This document shows positions 34,541 to 42,249 of a DNA stretch of 64,000 bases, piece by piece. The first letter of the stretch is position 1. Each line of letters opens with the position of its first letter. Where the stretch lies: positions 1,302,001 to 1,366,000 of the forward strand of contig NZ_AP023354.1 in assembly GCF_018324685.1 (NCBI RefSeq). Direction: 5' to 3'. Made by a program: the position numbers and the translations under genes. The stretch is from Actinocatenispora sera. GTDB lineage: Bacteria > Actinomycetota > Actinomycetes > Mycobacteriales > Micromonosporaceae. The notes beneath the pieces were generated by a model. The model was not told the DNA's origin, made no database searches, and worked only from the letters and a program-made list of their open reading frames with translations.

Positions 34541-34840
34541 CACGGCGCCGCACGACGGGTCGCGGTCGGGTCACCGAACGCGACCCGCGTTTCGTACGGT
34601 GATCCGCTGGTTCCGGCGACGGCCGTCGCTGCGAGGCAACCCGATGCTGGCATTCAGGTTCTTGGCAGAATCGATCGATAATGTCATCGGCGCGGAGCAC
34701 GCCGCCGAAGCCGGCGGTTGGCCCGGGGTCGATGTTGGGGGCGTTGCCCCGGGCCGCTGCTCCGTCCATTCGTCCGTTGTGGACAGTCCGGTCGACCCGC
34801 CGCGCTGGCGTACCGCCGTCGACGGGCCGCCGTTCGCCTC
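34541..34840. other. Intergenic stretch with no gene seen
   Basis: 300 bp between the PEP-mutase-family stop and the tandem repeat array. Reading frames here are short or shadow frames with no recognisable domain. It forms part of the convergent space ending in the 32-bp repeats. Confidence 0.5.
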
Positions 34841-35053
34841 GGCGCCGGGTGTAGAGCAGCCCCAGCCGGTTCGGCGCCGGATGCAGGGCAGCCCCAGTCG
34901 GCTCAGCGCCGGCCCCAGCCGCTTCGGCGCCGGGTGCAGGGCAGCCCCAGTCGGCTCAGCGCCGGATGTAGGGCAGCCCCAGCCGGTTCGGCGCCGGATG
35001 CAGGGCAGCCCCAGTCGGCTCAGCGCCGGGTGTAGAGCAGCTCCAGCACCGCG
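34841..35053. repeat. Array of 32-bp tandem repeats derived from a gene's 3' end
   Basis: Units begin at 34841, 34873, 34905, 34926 (preceding unit shortened to 21 bp), 34958, 34990 and 35022. Each has (G/A)GCGCCGG...GCAGCCCCAG. Two unit types alternate, ending CAGTCGGCTC or CAGCCGGTTC. The last unit is the C-terminal coding end and stop of the gene at 35020 (minus strand). 32 bp is not a multiple of three, so the copies are not coding extensions. Confidence 0.92.
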
Positions 35054-35310
35054 CGGGCCGCTTCCAGCCAGCGATCCAGCCAGCCCTCGGGCAGCCGCGC
35101 GTCGCGAGCCGGCAGCTCCGCGAGCAACCCCTGTACCAGCGGATGGTCGGCCAGTTGCGGGTCGTCGATGGCCGCGACGGCCTCGGCGGCGGCCTGGTCG
35201 GCCGCGCGGTGCGCGGCCCCGTTGATCGGGACCGGCTGCCCGGTCACCTGGTTGCGGAAGTTGAAGCCGTCGGCGCCGTCGCGGCCGACGTTGTCCGGCA
35301 CGAGATCCAT
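35020..35310 (-). CDS. Hypothetical 96-aa protein
   Basis: ATG 35310 gives MDLVPDNVGRDGADGFNFRN and a mostly helical remainder rich in Ala, Asp and Leu (AAHRAADQAAAEAVAAI, LPEGWLDRWLEAARAVLELL). No membrane segment or known motif is recognised. A longer frame to 35604 runs across the divergent Xre gene and is unlikely. It is divergent from a small Xre protein, which could be a regulator or antitoxin partner; this is only inference. The 3' end seeds the 32-bp repeat array. Confidence 0.6.
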   Translation of the reverse strand: MDLVPDNVGRDGADGFNFRNQVTGQPVPINGAAHRAADQAAAEAVAAIDDPQLADHPLVQGLLAELPARDARLPEGWLDRWLEAARAVLELLYTRR

Positions 35311-35387
35311 GCGGACAGCCTGCCGAAGTCGCCGAGTGTCCGCCACGGCGGGGTCGGCGGACCGGTGGCCGTGCTCCGCCGTTCGGG

Positions 35388-35404
35388 ATAGCATATTTGA
35401 TATG
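35388..35404 (+). promoter_or_regulatory. Leaderless promoter and palindrome at the Xre start
   Basis: TAGCAT (a TAnnnT -10 element) lies 7 bp before the ATG at 35402, the spacing of leaderless actinobacterial transcripts, and there is no RBS. CATAT-TTG-ATATG (35392-35404) is a perfect inverted repeat overlapping the start codon, a likely autoregulatory site for the Xre protein. Confidence 0.6.
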
Positions 35405-35680
35405 GCGACGGAGGACGAGGAGGAGCTGCCGGTCTTTCCCGGCTTCCGGGGCATGGCGCAGCGCCGTCGCGGCCTGCTCGCCGAGTTGGTGGCGCAGCGG
35501 CGGGCGGCGGGGCTGTCCCAGGCCGAGGTCGCTGCCCGGATGGGTACCTCGCAGTCGGCGATCGCCCGCCTGGAGTCCGGTTCCGTCGACGCTCGACTGT
35601 CCACGTTGGAGCGTTACGCCGGTGCCGTGCACCGGCGGCTCGACCTGCGGCTGCGCGACGGCGGAGCGGAGCCCCGGTGA
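35402..35680 (+). CDS. Small Xre-family HTH protein
   Basis: 92 aa from ATG 35402. HTH: VAQRRAAGLSQAEVAARMGT then SQSAIARLESGSVDARLSTL, followed by ERYAGAVHRRLDLRLR, as in HigA/VapB-like antitoxins and small Xre regulators. The N-terminus is acidic (ATEDEEELPVFPG). AT-rich palindrome at the start suggests self-repression. Divergent from the 96-aa hypothetical gene. Confidence 0.88.
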   Translation: MATEDEEELPVFPGFRGMAQRRRGLLAELVAQRRAAGLSQAEVAARMGTSQSAIARLESGSVDARLSTLERYAGAVHRRLDLRLRDGGAEPR

Positions 35681-35700
35681 GCGAGCGGGTCAGCGCCGTG

Positions 35701-35843
35701 CCTCGTCGGGCTCGCGGCGACGGCGGAAGTTCGGCGGGTGAGCGTGCTGCGCCCCGCGCCTCGTCGGGTCGTGGCGACGGTGGAAGTTCGGCGGGGTGAG
35801 CGTGCTGCGCGCCGTACCTCGTCGGGCTTGCGGCGAAGGAGGA
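35701..35843. repeat. 58-bp tandem repeats upstream of the ClpP-like gene
   Basis: CCTCGTCGGG begins units at 35701, 35759 and 35817; the first two are near-identical 58-bp copies and the third is partial. Each complete copy holds GGAAGTTCGGCGG followed by GTGAGCGTGCTGCGC, so several RBS/GTG-like starts are stacked before the real RBS AAGGAGGAAGG at 35837. Confidence 0.85.
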
Positions 35844-35849
35844 AGGGCG

Positions 35850-36566
35850 ATGAATAACGGCGCGACGGCGCGATACGGCGGGATCCCCGACTGGCGCCCG
35901 CCCGGCGACCCGGGCGACGTGCCGGGCCGGCGACCGGGGATGCCCGATCGGCAGCCGGACCCGTCCCGGTTCGGCGCGCCGGACCGTCTCGCCGCCGGCG
36001 GCCCGGCGTCCTGGCTGGAACAGCGGATGTTCGAACAGCAGACGGTCTCCGTGTCCGGCCCGATCACCCCCGAGCTGACCTCGCGGGTCAGCGCCGCGCT
36101 GATGACGCTGGACGCGCTGGCCGGCCCGCGCGGCTCGATCACCATGCACGTGTCCAGCCCGGACGGTGAGCTCGCCGCCGCGTTCGGGCTGATCGACGTG
36201 CTGGAGCTGATGCAGACCCCGGTCCGGGCCGTCGCGCTCGGTACCGTCGGGGGAGCGGCGCTCGGCGTCTACGCCGCCGCCGGCGACCGCCTGGCGTACC
36301 CGCATGCCAGGTTCGTGCTGGCCGAGCCGCGGGTCGACGAGCTGGCCGGTACTGCCGAGGACGTCACCCGGGCGGCCGGCGCCCACCTCCGGCTGCTGGA
36401 GGACTTCGCTGTCCGGCTCGCCGACCGTACCGGTCACAGCCAGTCAGAGATCGAGAGCGCACTGTCAGATCGGCGGGATCTGTCGGCATCGGACGCCATC
36501 GATTTCGGGCTGGTGCACCGGCTGATCCCGGGCCGGCCCGAGTCGGCGCCCGGCGACGGACGATAA
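35850..36566 (+). CDS. ClpP-like pseudoprotease
   Basis: 238 aa from ATG 35850 (AAGGAGGAAGG upstream). A Pro/Gly/Arg-rich ~45-aa leader precedes a ClpP/crotonase fold: ITPELTSRVSAALMTLDAL, ITMHVSSPDGELAAAFGLID, and the late DLSASDAIDFGLVHRLI. At the nucleophile position of ClpP (GQAAS) it reads GTVGGAALG, with Ala136 in place of Ser. At the catalytic His (IHQP) it reads LAEP with Ala158. It is therefore probably not a peptidase; it may be a structural or regulatory subunit. Rrf2 gene follows 7 bp later. Confidence 0.85.
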   Translation: MNNGATARYGGIPDWRPPGDPGDVPGRRPGMPDRQPDPSRFGAPDRLAAGGPASWLEQRMFEQQTVSVSGPITPELTSRVSAALMTLDALAGPRGSITMHVSSPDGELAAAFGLIDVLELMQTPVRAVALGTVGGAALGVYAAAGDRLAYPHARFVLAEPRVDELAGTAEDVTRAAGAHLRLLEDFAVRLADRTGHSQSEIESALSDRRDLSASDAIDFGLVHRLIPGRPESAPGDGR

Positions 36567-36573
36567 TCGAACC

Positions 36574-37041
36574 ATGCGGCTGTCCGCCCGAGTCGATTAC
36601 GCGTTGCGCGCCGCTGCCGAGCTGGCCGCCGCGACCGAGTCGCCGGTCACCTCCGAGCAGCTGGCCCGCGCGCAGGAAATCCCCGGCAAGTTCCTGGAGC
36701 ACATCCTCAACCAGCTGCGCCGGGCCGGTCTGGTGCGCAGCCAGCGCGGCCCGGTCGGCGGCTACTGGCTGGCCCGGCCGCCGGAGGAGATCTCGCTGGC
36801 CGACATCATCCGGGCGGTCGACGGCCCGCTGCTCGGCGTGCGCGGCGAGCGGCCGGAGCACGTCGACTACACCGGCGCGGCCCGGCCGTTGCAGGAGGTG
36901 TGGATCGCGCTGCGGGCGAGCGAACGGGCGATCCTGGAGTCCGTCACGCTCGGCCACGTGATCGACGGCCAGCTGCCGCCGGCCGTCCAGCAGCTCACCG
37001 AGGACGAGCGCGCCTGGATCACCGTCGGCCAGTCGCACTGA
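36574..37041 (+). CDS. Rrf2-family transcriptional regulator
   Basis: 155 aa. HTH: MRLSARVDYALRAAAELAAA, LARAQEIPGKFLEHILNQLR, wing SQRGPVGGYWLARPPEEIS. It has no Cys at all, so the Fe-S binding of IscR/NsrR is absent and another signal must be used. Likely co-transcribed with the ClpP-like gene, 7 bp upstream. Confidence 0.92.
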   Translation: MRLSARVDYALRAAAELAAATESPVTSEQLARAQEIPGKFLEHILNQLRRAGLVRSQRGPVGGYWLARPPEEISLADIIRAVDGPLLGVRGERPEHVDYTGAARPLQEVWIALRASERAILESVTLGHVIDGQLPPAVQQLTEDERAWITVGQSH

Positions 37042-37070
37042 CCCAACCCACCGCTCCACTCAGCCCTCCC

Positions 37071-37194
37071 GCGTTGATCAAGGGCTCCGTGTGTCGATCA
37101 AGGGCACGGTGCGTTGATCAAGGGCACGGTGCGTTGATCAAGGGATTCATCCGGGACGTCCAGCGTCGACGTGTCCGAATCCCTTGATCAACGC
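37071..37194. repeat. GTTGATCAAGGG repeat cluster, copy 1
   Basis: Four 20-bp units start at 37071, 37091, 37111 and 37131, each with GT(T/C)GATCAAGGG. The last unit forms an 18-bp perfect inverted repeat: GCGTTGATCAAGGGATTC (37131-37148) with its complement at 37177-37194. It sits between convergent Rrf2 and GlsB genes. A second cluster of the same family is at 38482-38630. Confidence 0.92.
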
Positions 37195-37220
37195 GGGAGG
37201 GGACGGGGGCGGGGCGGGGG

Positions 37221-37502
37221 TCAGCGGCGGGTGGGGCTGGCGTGGCGGCGGCGGTTGATGCCGGTCAGCACCAGGATGCCGAGCACGGCCAATCCGAGCT
37301 GCAGTACGTGCTTCTTCCAGTCGATGCCGGGCGTGTCGCGGAATCCGAACACCGCGGCGATGCCGGTACCGACGAACGCCGCGGCCACGCCGACCACGAT
37401 GCTGGCCCACCAGGACACCGGCTGCCGGCCCGGAATAAGCAGCCGGGCGAGCACCCCGATGACCGCGCCGCCGATCACCGCCCACGCCACCGTCGTCAGC
37501 AT
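37221..37502 (-). CDS. GlsB/YeaQ/YmgE-family membrane protein
   Basis: 93 aa from ATG 37502 (GGAGGGG upstream). Three hydrophobic segments with IGGAVIGVLARLLIPGRQPVS, SIVVGVAAAFVGTGIAAVFG and LAVLGILVLTGIN, the transglycosylase-associated/GlsB pattern. These small proteins are stress-induced in several bacteria; function unclear. Divergent from the GNAT gene, 34 bp apart. Confidence 0.9.
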   Translation of the reverse strand: MLTTVAWAVIGGAVIGVLARLLIPGRQPVSWWASIVVGVAAAFVGTGIAAVFGFRDTPGIDWKKHVLQLGLAVLGILVLTGINRRRHASPTRR

Positions 37503-37536
37503 CGCCCCTCCTGCCTCGCACGGTAGCGTGCCGGGC

Positions 37537-38451
37537 ATGGCACCGGCCGTACGGGACCTCCGACCCGACACCGACCTCGACTGCCTGCACGAGATCATCC
37601 GCACCGTGCACCCCTACCTGGTACGCAGCCGGGCCGGGCTGGCGTGGCAGTTCGCGCACGCACCGGCACAACAGCGGTTCCGGGTGTTCGTCGCCGAGCT
37701 CGACGGGACGCCGGTCGGCCTGGTGCGGTCCGGCCTGGACTGGGAGACGTCGGTGCCCGGCCAGGGGTTCGCGCACGTCTCGGTGCTGCCCGCGTACCGC
37801 GGTCGCGGCGCCGGCACCGTGCTGCTCGGCGCCGCGGAGGACCACCTGCGCGGTCTCGGTGTCCGGGACGTGCATGCCTGGGGGTCGACCGACCCGGCGT
37901 CCGAACGGTTCGCCGACAAGCACGGCTACCAGCGCCGACGCCGTGCCCGGTACCAGCGGGCGGTGCTGTCGGTGGCGCGGCTGCCGGAGCCGGCGGTACC
38001 CGCCGGGGTGGAGCTGCGGCCGTGGTCGGACTTCGCGGCCGATCCGCGCCCGCTCTGGTCGGCCGACGCGGACGCGAGCCGGGACGAACCGGGTGACGTG
38101 CCGGTCGACGCCATGCCGTACGAGGGGTGGCTGGCGGCCGCCTGGGAGCTGCCGGACACCGACCGCGAGCTGAGCATGGCGGCGGTCGTGGACGGCACGG
38201 TCGCCGCGTTCACGCTGGCCCAGACCGACCCGCCGCGGTACTGGTCGGGCATGACCGGCACCCGCCGGGCGTGCCGCGGCCGGGGTCTCGGCACGCTGGT
38301 GAAGGTGGCGTCGCTGCGGCGCGCGGTAGAGCGCGGCCTGACCGAGGCGTACACCGGCAACGACGAGCAGAACGCGCCGATGCTCGCGATCAACGCCCGC
38401 CTCGGCTACCGCGAGCACGCCACCCAGTGGCGCTGCCTGCACCACCTGTGA
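37537..38451 (+). CDS. Tandem GNAT acetyltransferase
   Basis: 304 aa from ATG 37537. Two GNAT domains: the first has FAHVSVLPAYRGRGAGTVLL (acetyl-CoA loop R/GxGxG/A), the second SGMTGTRRACRGRGLGTLVK. The layout resembles MshD-like or aminoglycoside-type double GNATs. No mycothiol genes are adjacent, so the acceptor is unknown. Confidence 0.9.
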   Translation: MAPAVRDLRPDTDLDCLHEIIRTVHPYLVRSRAGLAWQFAHAPAQQRFRVFVAELDGTPVGLVRSGLDWETSVPGQGFAHVSVLPAYRGRGAGTVLLGAAEDHLRGLGVRDVHAWGSTDPASERFADKHGYQRRRRARYQRAVLSVARLPEPAVPAGVELRPWSDFAADPRPLWSADADASRDEPGDVPVDAMPYEGWLAAAWELPDTDRELSMAAVVDGTVAAFTLAQTDPPRYWSGMTGTRRACRGRGLGTLVKVASLRRAVERGLTEAYTGNDEQNAPMLAINARLGYREHATQWRCLHHL

Positions 38452-38481
38452 CCTCGCGCCGCGTCGCCAAGAGCTCGGCGC

Positions 38482-38690
38482 GTTGATCAAGGGCTAGTGC
38501 GTCGATCAAGGGCTCGCCCCGTCGATCAAGGGCTCGGCGCGTTGATCAAGGGCTTCGTGCGCGATGTTCAGCGACGATGTGTCCGGATCCCTTGATCAAC
38601 CGGGTGATGTGTCCGGATCCCTTGATCAACCGGGCGTGGCGGGGGTGGCGGGCGTGGCGGGCGTGGCGGGGGTGGCGGGGGTGGGTCAGC
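38482..38690. repeat. GTTGATCAAGGG repeat cluster, copy 2, with a G-rich tail
   Basis: GT(T/C)GATCAAGGG occurs at 38482, 38501, 38521 and 38541, then inverted CCCTTGATCAAC at 38589 and 38619 within two 30-bp direct repeats starting GTCCGGATCC. About 57 bp of GGCGTGGCGG-type repeats follow (38634-38690), reaching the stop of the GCS2 gene. Lies between convergent GNAT and GCS2 genes. Same family as the cluster at 37071. Confidence 0.92.
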
Positions 38691-40164
38691 CGATGGGCCA
38701 GGTGTGGACCGGGTCTCCGCCGCGCATGTGCTCGCAGTAGCGCTGCAGCATCGCCGCCAGCGCCTGGTGCCGGTCGAGCTGCCGGTCGTCCTCCAGCTTC
38801 GCGACCGTCTCCACCTGCCACTGCGCGCCGTTCAGGCCGGTACGGCAGCGGCCCTCGATGATGCCGAGCAGCCGGTCGCGCACCGCGGCGTCGACGCCGA
38901 ACTCGTCGAGTCCCTGGTACGCCAGCGGAAGCAGGTGGTCCAGCACCAGCTCGGTGGCCGGCACCTCGCCCAGTGCCGGCCACAGCAGCCGGGACTCGAT
39001 GCCGTACCGGGCGGCGGTGTGGAAGTTCTCCTCGGCCGAGGAGAACGTCATCTGCGTCCAGACAGGACGGTCCTGCTCGCACAGCTGCCGGACCACGCCG
39101 TAGAAGAACGCGGCGTTCGCCACCATGTCGGCCACGGTCGGGCCGGCCGGCAGTACCCGGTTCTCCACCCGCAGGTGCGGCCGGCCGTTCATGATGTCGT
39201 ACACCGGCCGGTTCCACCGGTAGACGGTGCCGTTGTGCAGCCGCAGCTCGCCGAGCTTCGGTACGCCGCCGTCGGCGAGCACCTGCTTCGGGTCCTCGTC
39301 GTCGAGGATCGGCAGCAGCGGCGGGAAGTACCGCACGTTCTCCTCGAACAGGTCGAAGATCGACGTGATCCACCGCTCGCCGAACCAGACCCGGGGGCGT
39401 ACCCCCTGGGCCTTCAGCTCGGCCGGCCGGGTGTCGGTGGCCTGCTCGAACAGTGCGATCCGGGTCTCGGCCCACAGCTCCCGGCCGAACAGGTACGGCG
39501 AGTTGGCGCCGAGCGCGCACTGGACGCCGGCGATCGCCTGCGCCGCGTTCCAGGTGGCGGCGAACGCGTCCGGCGAGACCTGCAGGTGGAACTGCAGGGC
39601 GGTACAGGCGGCTTCGAGCACGATGGAGTCGGTCATCGTGGACAACCGCTCCATGCCCCGGATGTCGATGCTCAGGTCTTCCCCGCGCGCCCGAATGATC
39701 TGCTGGTTGAGCTGGTGGTACCGGGCTCCGCCGGACAGCATCTCGGGGCCGGTGTGCTCCTCGCGCAGCGTCGGCAGGGTGCCGACCAGGCACAGGTGCG
39801 CGCCGATCCCGCTGGCGGACCGCTCGGCGCGGGCCAGCCGCCCGCTGATGTCGCGCCGGTAGTCGTCGAAGCCGTCGCCGGCCAGCAGCCGGGGGGCCAC
39901 GTTCATCTCGAGATTGAACCGGCCCAGCTCCGCCTGCAGCATCGGATCGTCCACCCGGGCCAGCACGTCCGCGTTGCACATCGCGGGGTTCGCGTCGTCG
40001 TCGACCAGGCTGATCTCGACCTCCAGGCCGGTCAGCGGCTTGTCCGAGTCGAACGCGAAGTCGTTGAGCATCAACGCGAAGACGTCCAGACAGCTGCGCA
40101 CCTTTTCCCGGTAGCGCGCTCGATCCTGGCGGGTGAACGTGTGCGCGTCGAGCTGCTTACCCAT
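38686..40164 (-). CDS. Glutamate-cysteine ligase family protein (GCS2)
   Basis: 492 aa from ATG 40164. GCS2 features: LTGLEVEISLVDDD and FNLEMNVAPRLLAGDG near the N-terminus (ATP/metal binding Glu residues), LQFHLQVSPDAF, and VYRWNRPVYDIMNGRPHLRV. It would ligate an amine or amino acid to glutamate-gamma-carboxylate. Actinomycetes lack glutathione, so a role like EgtA (gamma-glutamylcysteine for ergothioneine) or another ligase is possible; no egt genes are nearby. Confidence 0.9.
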   Translation of the reverse strand: MGKQLDAHTFTRQDRARYREKVRSCLDVFALMLNDFAFDSDKPLTGLEVEISLVDDDANPAMCNADVLARVDDPMLQAELGRFNLEMNVAPRLLAGDGFDDYRRDISGRLARAERSASGIGAHLCLVGTLPTLREEHTGPEMLSGGARYHQLNQQIIRARGEDLSIDIRGMERLSTMTDSIVLEAACTALQFHLQVSPDAFAATWNAAQAIAGVQCALGANSPYLFGRELWAETRIALFEQATDTRPAELKAQGVRPRVWFGERWITSIFDLFEENVRYFPPLLPILDDEDPKQVLADGGVPKLGELRLHNGTVYRWNRPVYDIMNGRPHLRVENRVLPAGPTVADMVANAAFFYGVVRQLCEQDRPVWTQMTFSSAEENFHTAARYGIESRLLWPALGEVPATELVLDHLLPLAYQGLDEFGVDAAVRDRLLGIIEGRCRTGLNGAQWQVETVAKLEDDRQLDRHQALAAMLQRYCEHMRGGDPVHTWPIG

Positions 40165-40536
40165 CGGTCCTCCCGCGTCACCCGATGTGGTGCGAGTCAA
40201 CCGTAACCGGACCGTCACCGGCACGCTACAGCCGTTCGATCATGCCACTGCTGGGCCGTTCCGGCAGGTTGGCGCCGGCCGGCCCGAGCGGGCGGCATTA
40301 CCGCAGGTACGGATGGTGGCCGGGCGGCTCGGCGGGGCCGGCGTGCGGCGCCCGTACTGTCGGGACGCGGACAGTTTCGCCCGTGCCGCGCCCCCGGCCG
40401 CCCCTGTCCGGAGGCAAGCGGTAAGTCACCGGCTGGTAAGCGGAGACCCATCGGCGCCGGGGCCGGCGAGTTCGGCGGACACGACGACGGCGCCGTCGCG
40501 GGGGAGCGGCGGGCGCCGTCGGTGTCGGATCGTGGG
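40165..40536. other. 372-bp intergenic region without a recognised gene
   Basis: Lies upstream of the GCS2 gene and downstream of yceI on the same strand. Overlapping frames (e.g. 40133-40624) show no domain and biased low-complexity composition. It probably carries the GCS2 promoter. No repeat or riboswitch pattern was recognised. Confidence 0.5.
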
Positions 40537-41115
40537 TCAGGAGGCGGCGACCGCTTCGCCCTCGATCTCGATCTTGACGTTCTTGCCGATCAGCACGCCG
40601 CCGCTCTCCAGCGTCGCGTTGTAGGTCAGGCCGAACGCCTCACGGTCGATCTCGGTGCTGGCGGTGAAGCCGAACACCTGGTGCCCGTACGGGCTGGTGG
40701 CCACGCCCTCGAGCTCGACCTTGAGCTCGACCGGCCGGGTGACGTCCTTGATGGTGAGCTCGCCGGCCAGGGTGAAGGTGTCGCCGCGGTGCCCGGTGAT
40801 CCCGGTGCTGGTGAACGTCATCTCCGGGTACTTCTCCGCCTCGAAGAAGTCGCCGGTGCGCAGGTGGTCGTCGCGACCCTGCTGGCCGGTGCTGACGCTG
40901 GCGATCTTGATGGCGGCGGTGACCCCGGACTGCGCCGGGTCGTCGGCGACCGTGATGGTGGCGTCGAAGTCGTTGAAATGGCCGCGAACCTTGCTCACCA
41001 TCATGTGCTTGACGACGAAGCCCACCCGGGTGTGCGCGACGTCCAGCGTGTAGGTGCCGGGCTGCGGGATGGTCGTGCCGTCCCACTCGCGGGTGGCCAG
41101 GGTGCTCTCGCTCAT
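40537..41115 (-). CDS. YceI-family lipid-binding protein
   Basis: 192 aa, full YceI lipocalin-like domain: GTYTLDVAHTRVGFVVKHMM, VRGHFNDFDATITV, DDHLRTGDFFEAEKYPEMTF and the GELTIKDVTRPVELKVEL strand. YceI proteins bind isoprenoid or amphiphilic molecules in a beta barrel. No signal peptide is seen, so it is probably cytoplasmic. Divergent from a MarR gene that may control it. Confidence 0.94.
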   Translation of the reverse strand: MSESTLATREWDGTTIPQPGTYTLDVAHTRVGFVVKHMMVSKVRGHFNDFDATITVADDPAQSGVTAAIKIASVSTGQQGRDDHLRTGDFFEAEKYPEMTFTSTGITGHRGDTFTLAGELTIKDVTRPVELKVELEGVATSPYGHQVFGFTASTEIDREAFGLTYNATLESGGVLIGKNVKIEIEGEAVAAS

Positions 41116-41171
41116 GTCCTCGTCCTCTCCAGGCGCTGCTGTGTACTTGCCTCAACAACAATCTACGCAGC

Positions 41172-41179
41172 AAATATTT
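41172..41179. promoter_or_regulatory. AT-rich palindrome in yceI-marR promoter region
   Basis: AAATATTT sits in the 93-bp divergent region together with repeated CAAC/GTTG elements (TCAACAACAA, CGTCAAC). Possible MarR site and/or promoter; weakly supported. Confidence 0.35.
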
Positions 41180-41208
41180 CGTTCGTCAACTACTGCTAGT
41201 CTGGAGGC

Positions 41209-41814
41209 ATGACGAAGGAGGTCTTCGCGGACCCGCGGATCACCGCGATGGGGCTGCTGAACGAGGTGCACGCCGGGCTGAACGAGAAGTTCCAGCCGCT
41301 GCTGGCGGCGCACAAGCTGTCGCTGGCCGAATTCGACGTGCTGATCCGCCTGGCCCGTTCGCCCCGATACCGGCTCCGGATGAGCGACCTGGCCGCGCAG
41401 ACGATCCTGTCCACCAGCGGTGTCACCCGGGTCGTCGACCGGCTCGAACGCGACGGTCTGGTCACCCGGGAGGCCTGCCCGAGCGACCGGCGCGGGTTCT
41501 TCGCGGTGCTCACCGAGGCCGGGCAGACCCGGGTGGAGCAGATCCTGCCGGAGCACAACGCGCTGATCGAGACCTGGTTCACCGGCCTGCTCGACCCCGA
41601 CCGGCTGGCCGCCCTGGAGGACACGCTGCGCACCGTGCGCGACGCGGTCCGGCCCAGCTCCACCGCCGGCGTCACCGGCGAGGTGGAACGCGTCTGCCTC
41701 GAGCGTCCCGGCCAGACGGAGCGCCCCGGCCAGACGGAGCGCCCCGGCCAGACGGAGCGCCCCGACCAGGTCGAGCGCCCCGACCGGTCGGAGCCGGTCG
41801 CCGCCAACGAGTGA
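41209..41814 (+). CDS. MarR-family regulator with repetitive C-terminal tail
   Basis: 201 aa. Winged helix: LSLAEFDVLIRLARSPRYRL, LAAQTILSTSGVTRVVDRLE, wing SDRRGFFAVLTEAG. The last ~35 residues are five 6-aa repeats (ERPGQT x3, ERPDQV, ERPDRS) coded by 18-bp tandem repeats, beyond the normal MarR end. Divergent from yceI, its likely target. Confidence 0.92.
   Translation: MTKEVFADPRITAMGLLNEVHAGLNEKFQPLLAAHKLSLAEFDVLIRLARSPRYRLRMSDLAAQTILSTSGVTRVVDRLERDGLVTREACPSDRRGFFAVLTEAGQTRVEQILPEHNALIETWFTGLLDPDRLAALEDTLRTVRDAVRPSSTAGVTGEVERVCLERPGQTERPGQTERPGQTERPDQVERPDRSEPVAANE
41701..41790. repeat. Five 18-bp tandem repeats in the 3' end of marR
   Basis: Units start at 41701, 41719, 41737, 41755 and 41773, with GAGCG(T/C)CCCGGCCAGACG as the core. 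They are in frame and code for (ERPxxx)5. Copy number may vary between strains without a frameshift. Confidence 0.9.
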
Positions 41815-41850
41815 CGGCGCCGGGGCGCGTCCTGCGCCGTGGCGGAGGGC

Positions 41851-42249
41851 TCAGGCCGTCGTACGAAGGTCCGCGGCCGCCCGGGACCAGTGCCGGACGA
41901 TGTCGCGCACCGACAGGATGCCGACGACGTCGTCGTGGTCGATGACGATCAGGTGCCGGAACCCGCCCCGGATCATCGCCTCGGCGGCATCGATGAGCGT
42001 CCACTCCGGGCCGGCGAACACCAGGTCACGGGTGTGGTGCGACTCGGCGGTCTCGACGTCGGGGTCGAGCCCGGCGCCGATCGCGCGCAGCACGTCGCGT
42101 TCGGTGAGGATGCCCGGCCCGTACGCGTCCGGGTCGATCACCACCGCCGCGCCGACGCCCCGCTGCGACATCAGTGCGGCGGCCTGGCGGAGGGTGTGGC
42201 CGGGACCGATGGACACCAGTACCGGGTTCATGGCCTCGCGTACCTGCAT
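41851..42249 (-). CDS. CBS-domain pair protein
   Basis: 132 aa, two CBS motifs: MNPVLVSIGPGHTLRQAAAL with GILTERDVLRAIGAGLDP, and WTLIDAAEAMIRGGFRHLIV with VVGILSVRDIV. CBS pairs bind adenosyl nucleotides. Small stand-alone CBS proteins of this kind are stress/hypoxia related in mycobacteria, but no DosR-like site is seen before this gene. Partner unknown. Confidence 0.93.
   Translation of the reverse strand: MQVREAMNPVLVSIGPGHTLRQAAALMSQRGVGAAVVIDPDAYGPGILTERDVLRAIGAGLDPDVETAESHHTRDLVFAGPEWTLIDAAEAMIRGGFRHLIVIDHDDVVGILSVRDIVRHWSRAAADLRTTA

Noticed and set aside
36574-37041. Fe-S sensing Rrf2 (IscR/NsrR type)
   Set aside because: The protein has no cysteine.
34841-38690. CRISPR array
   Set aside because: Repeats are tandem with no unique 30-40 bp spacers, and no cas genes are present.
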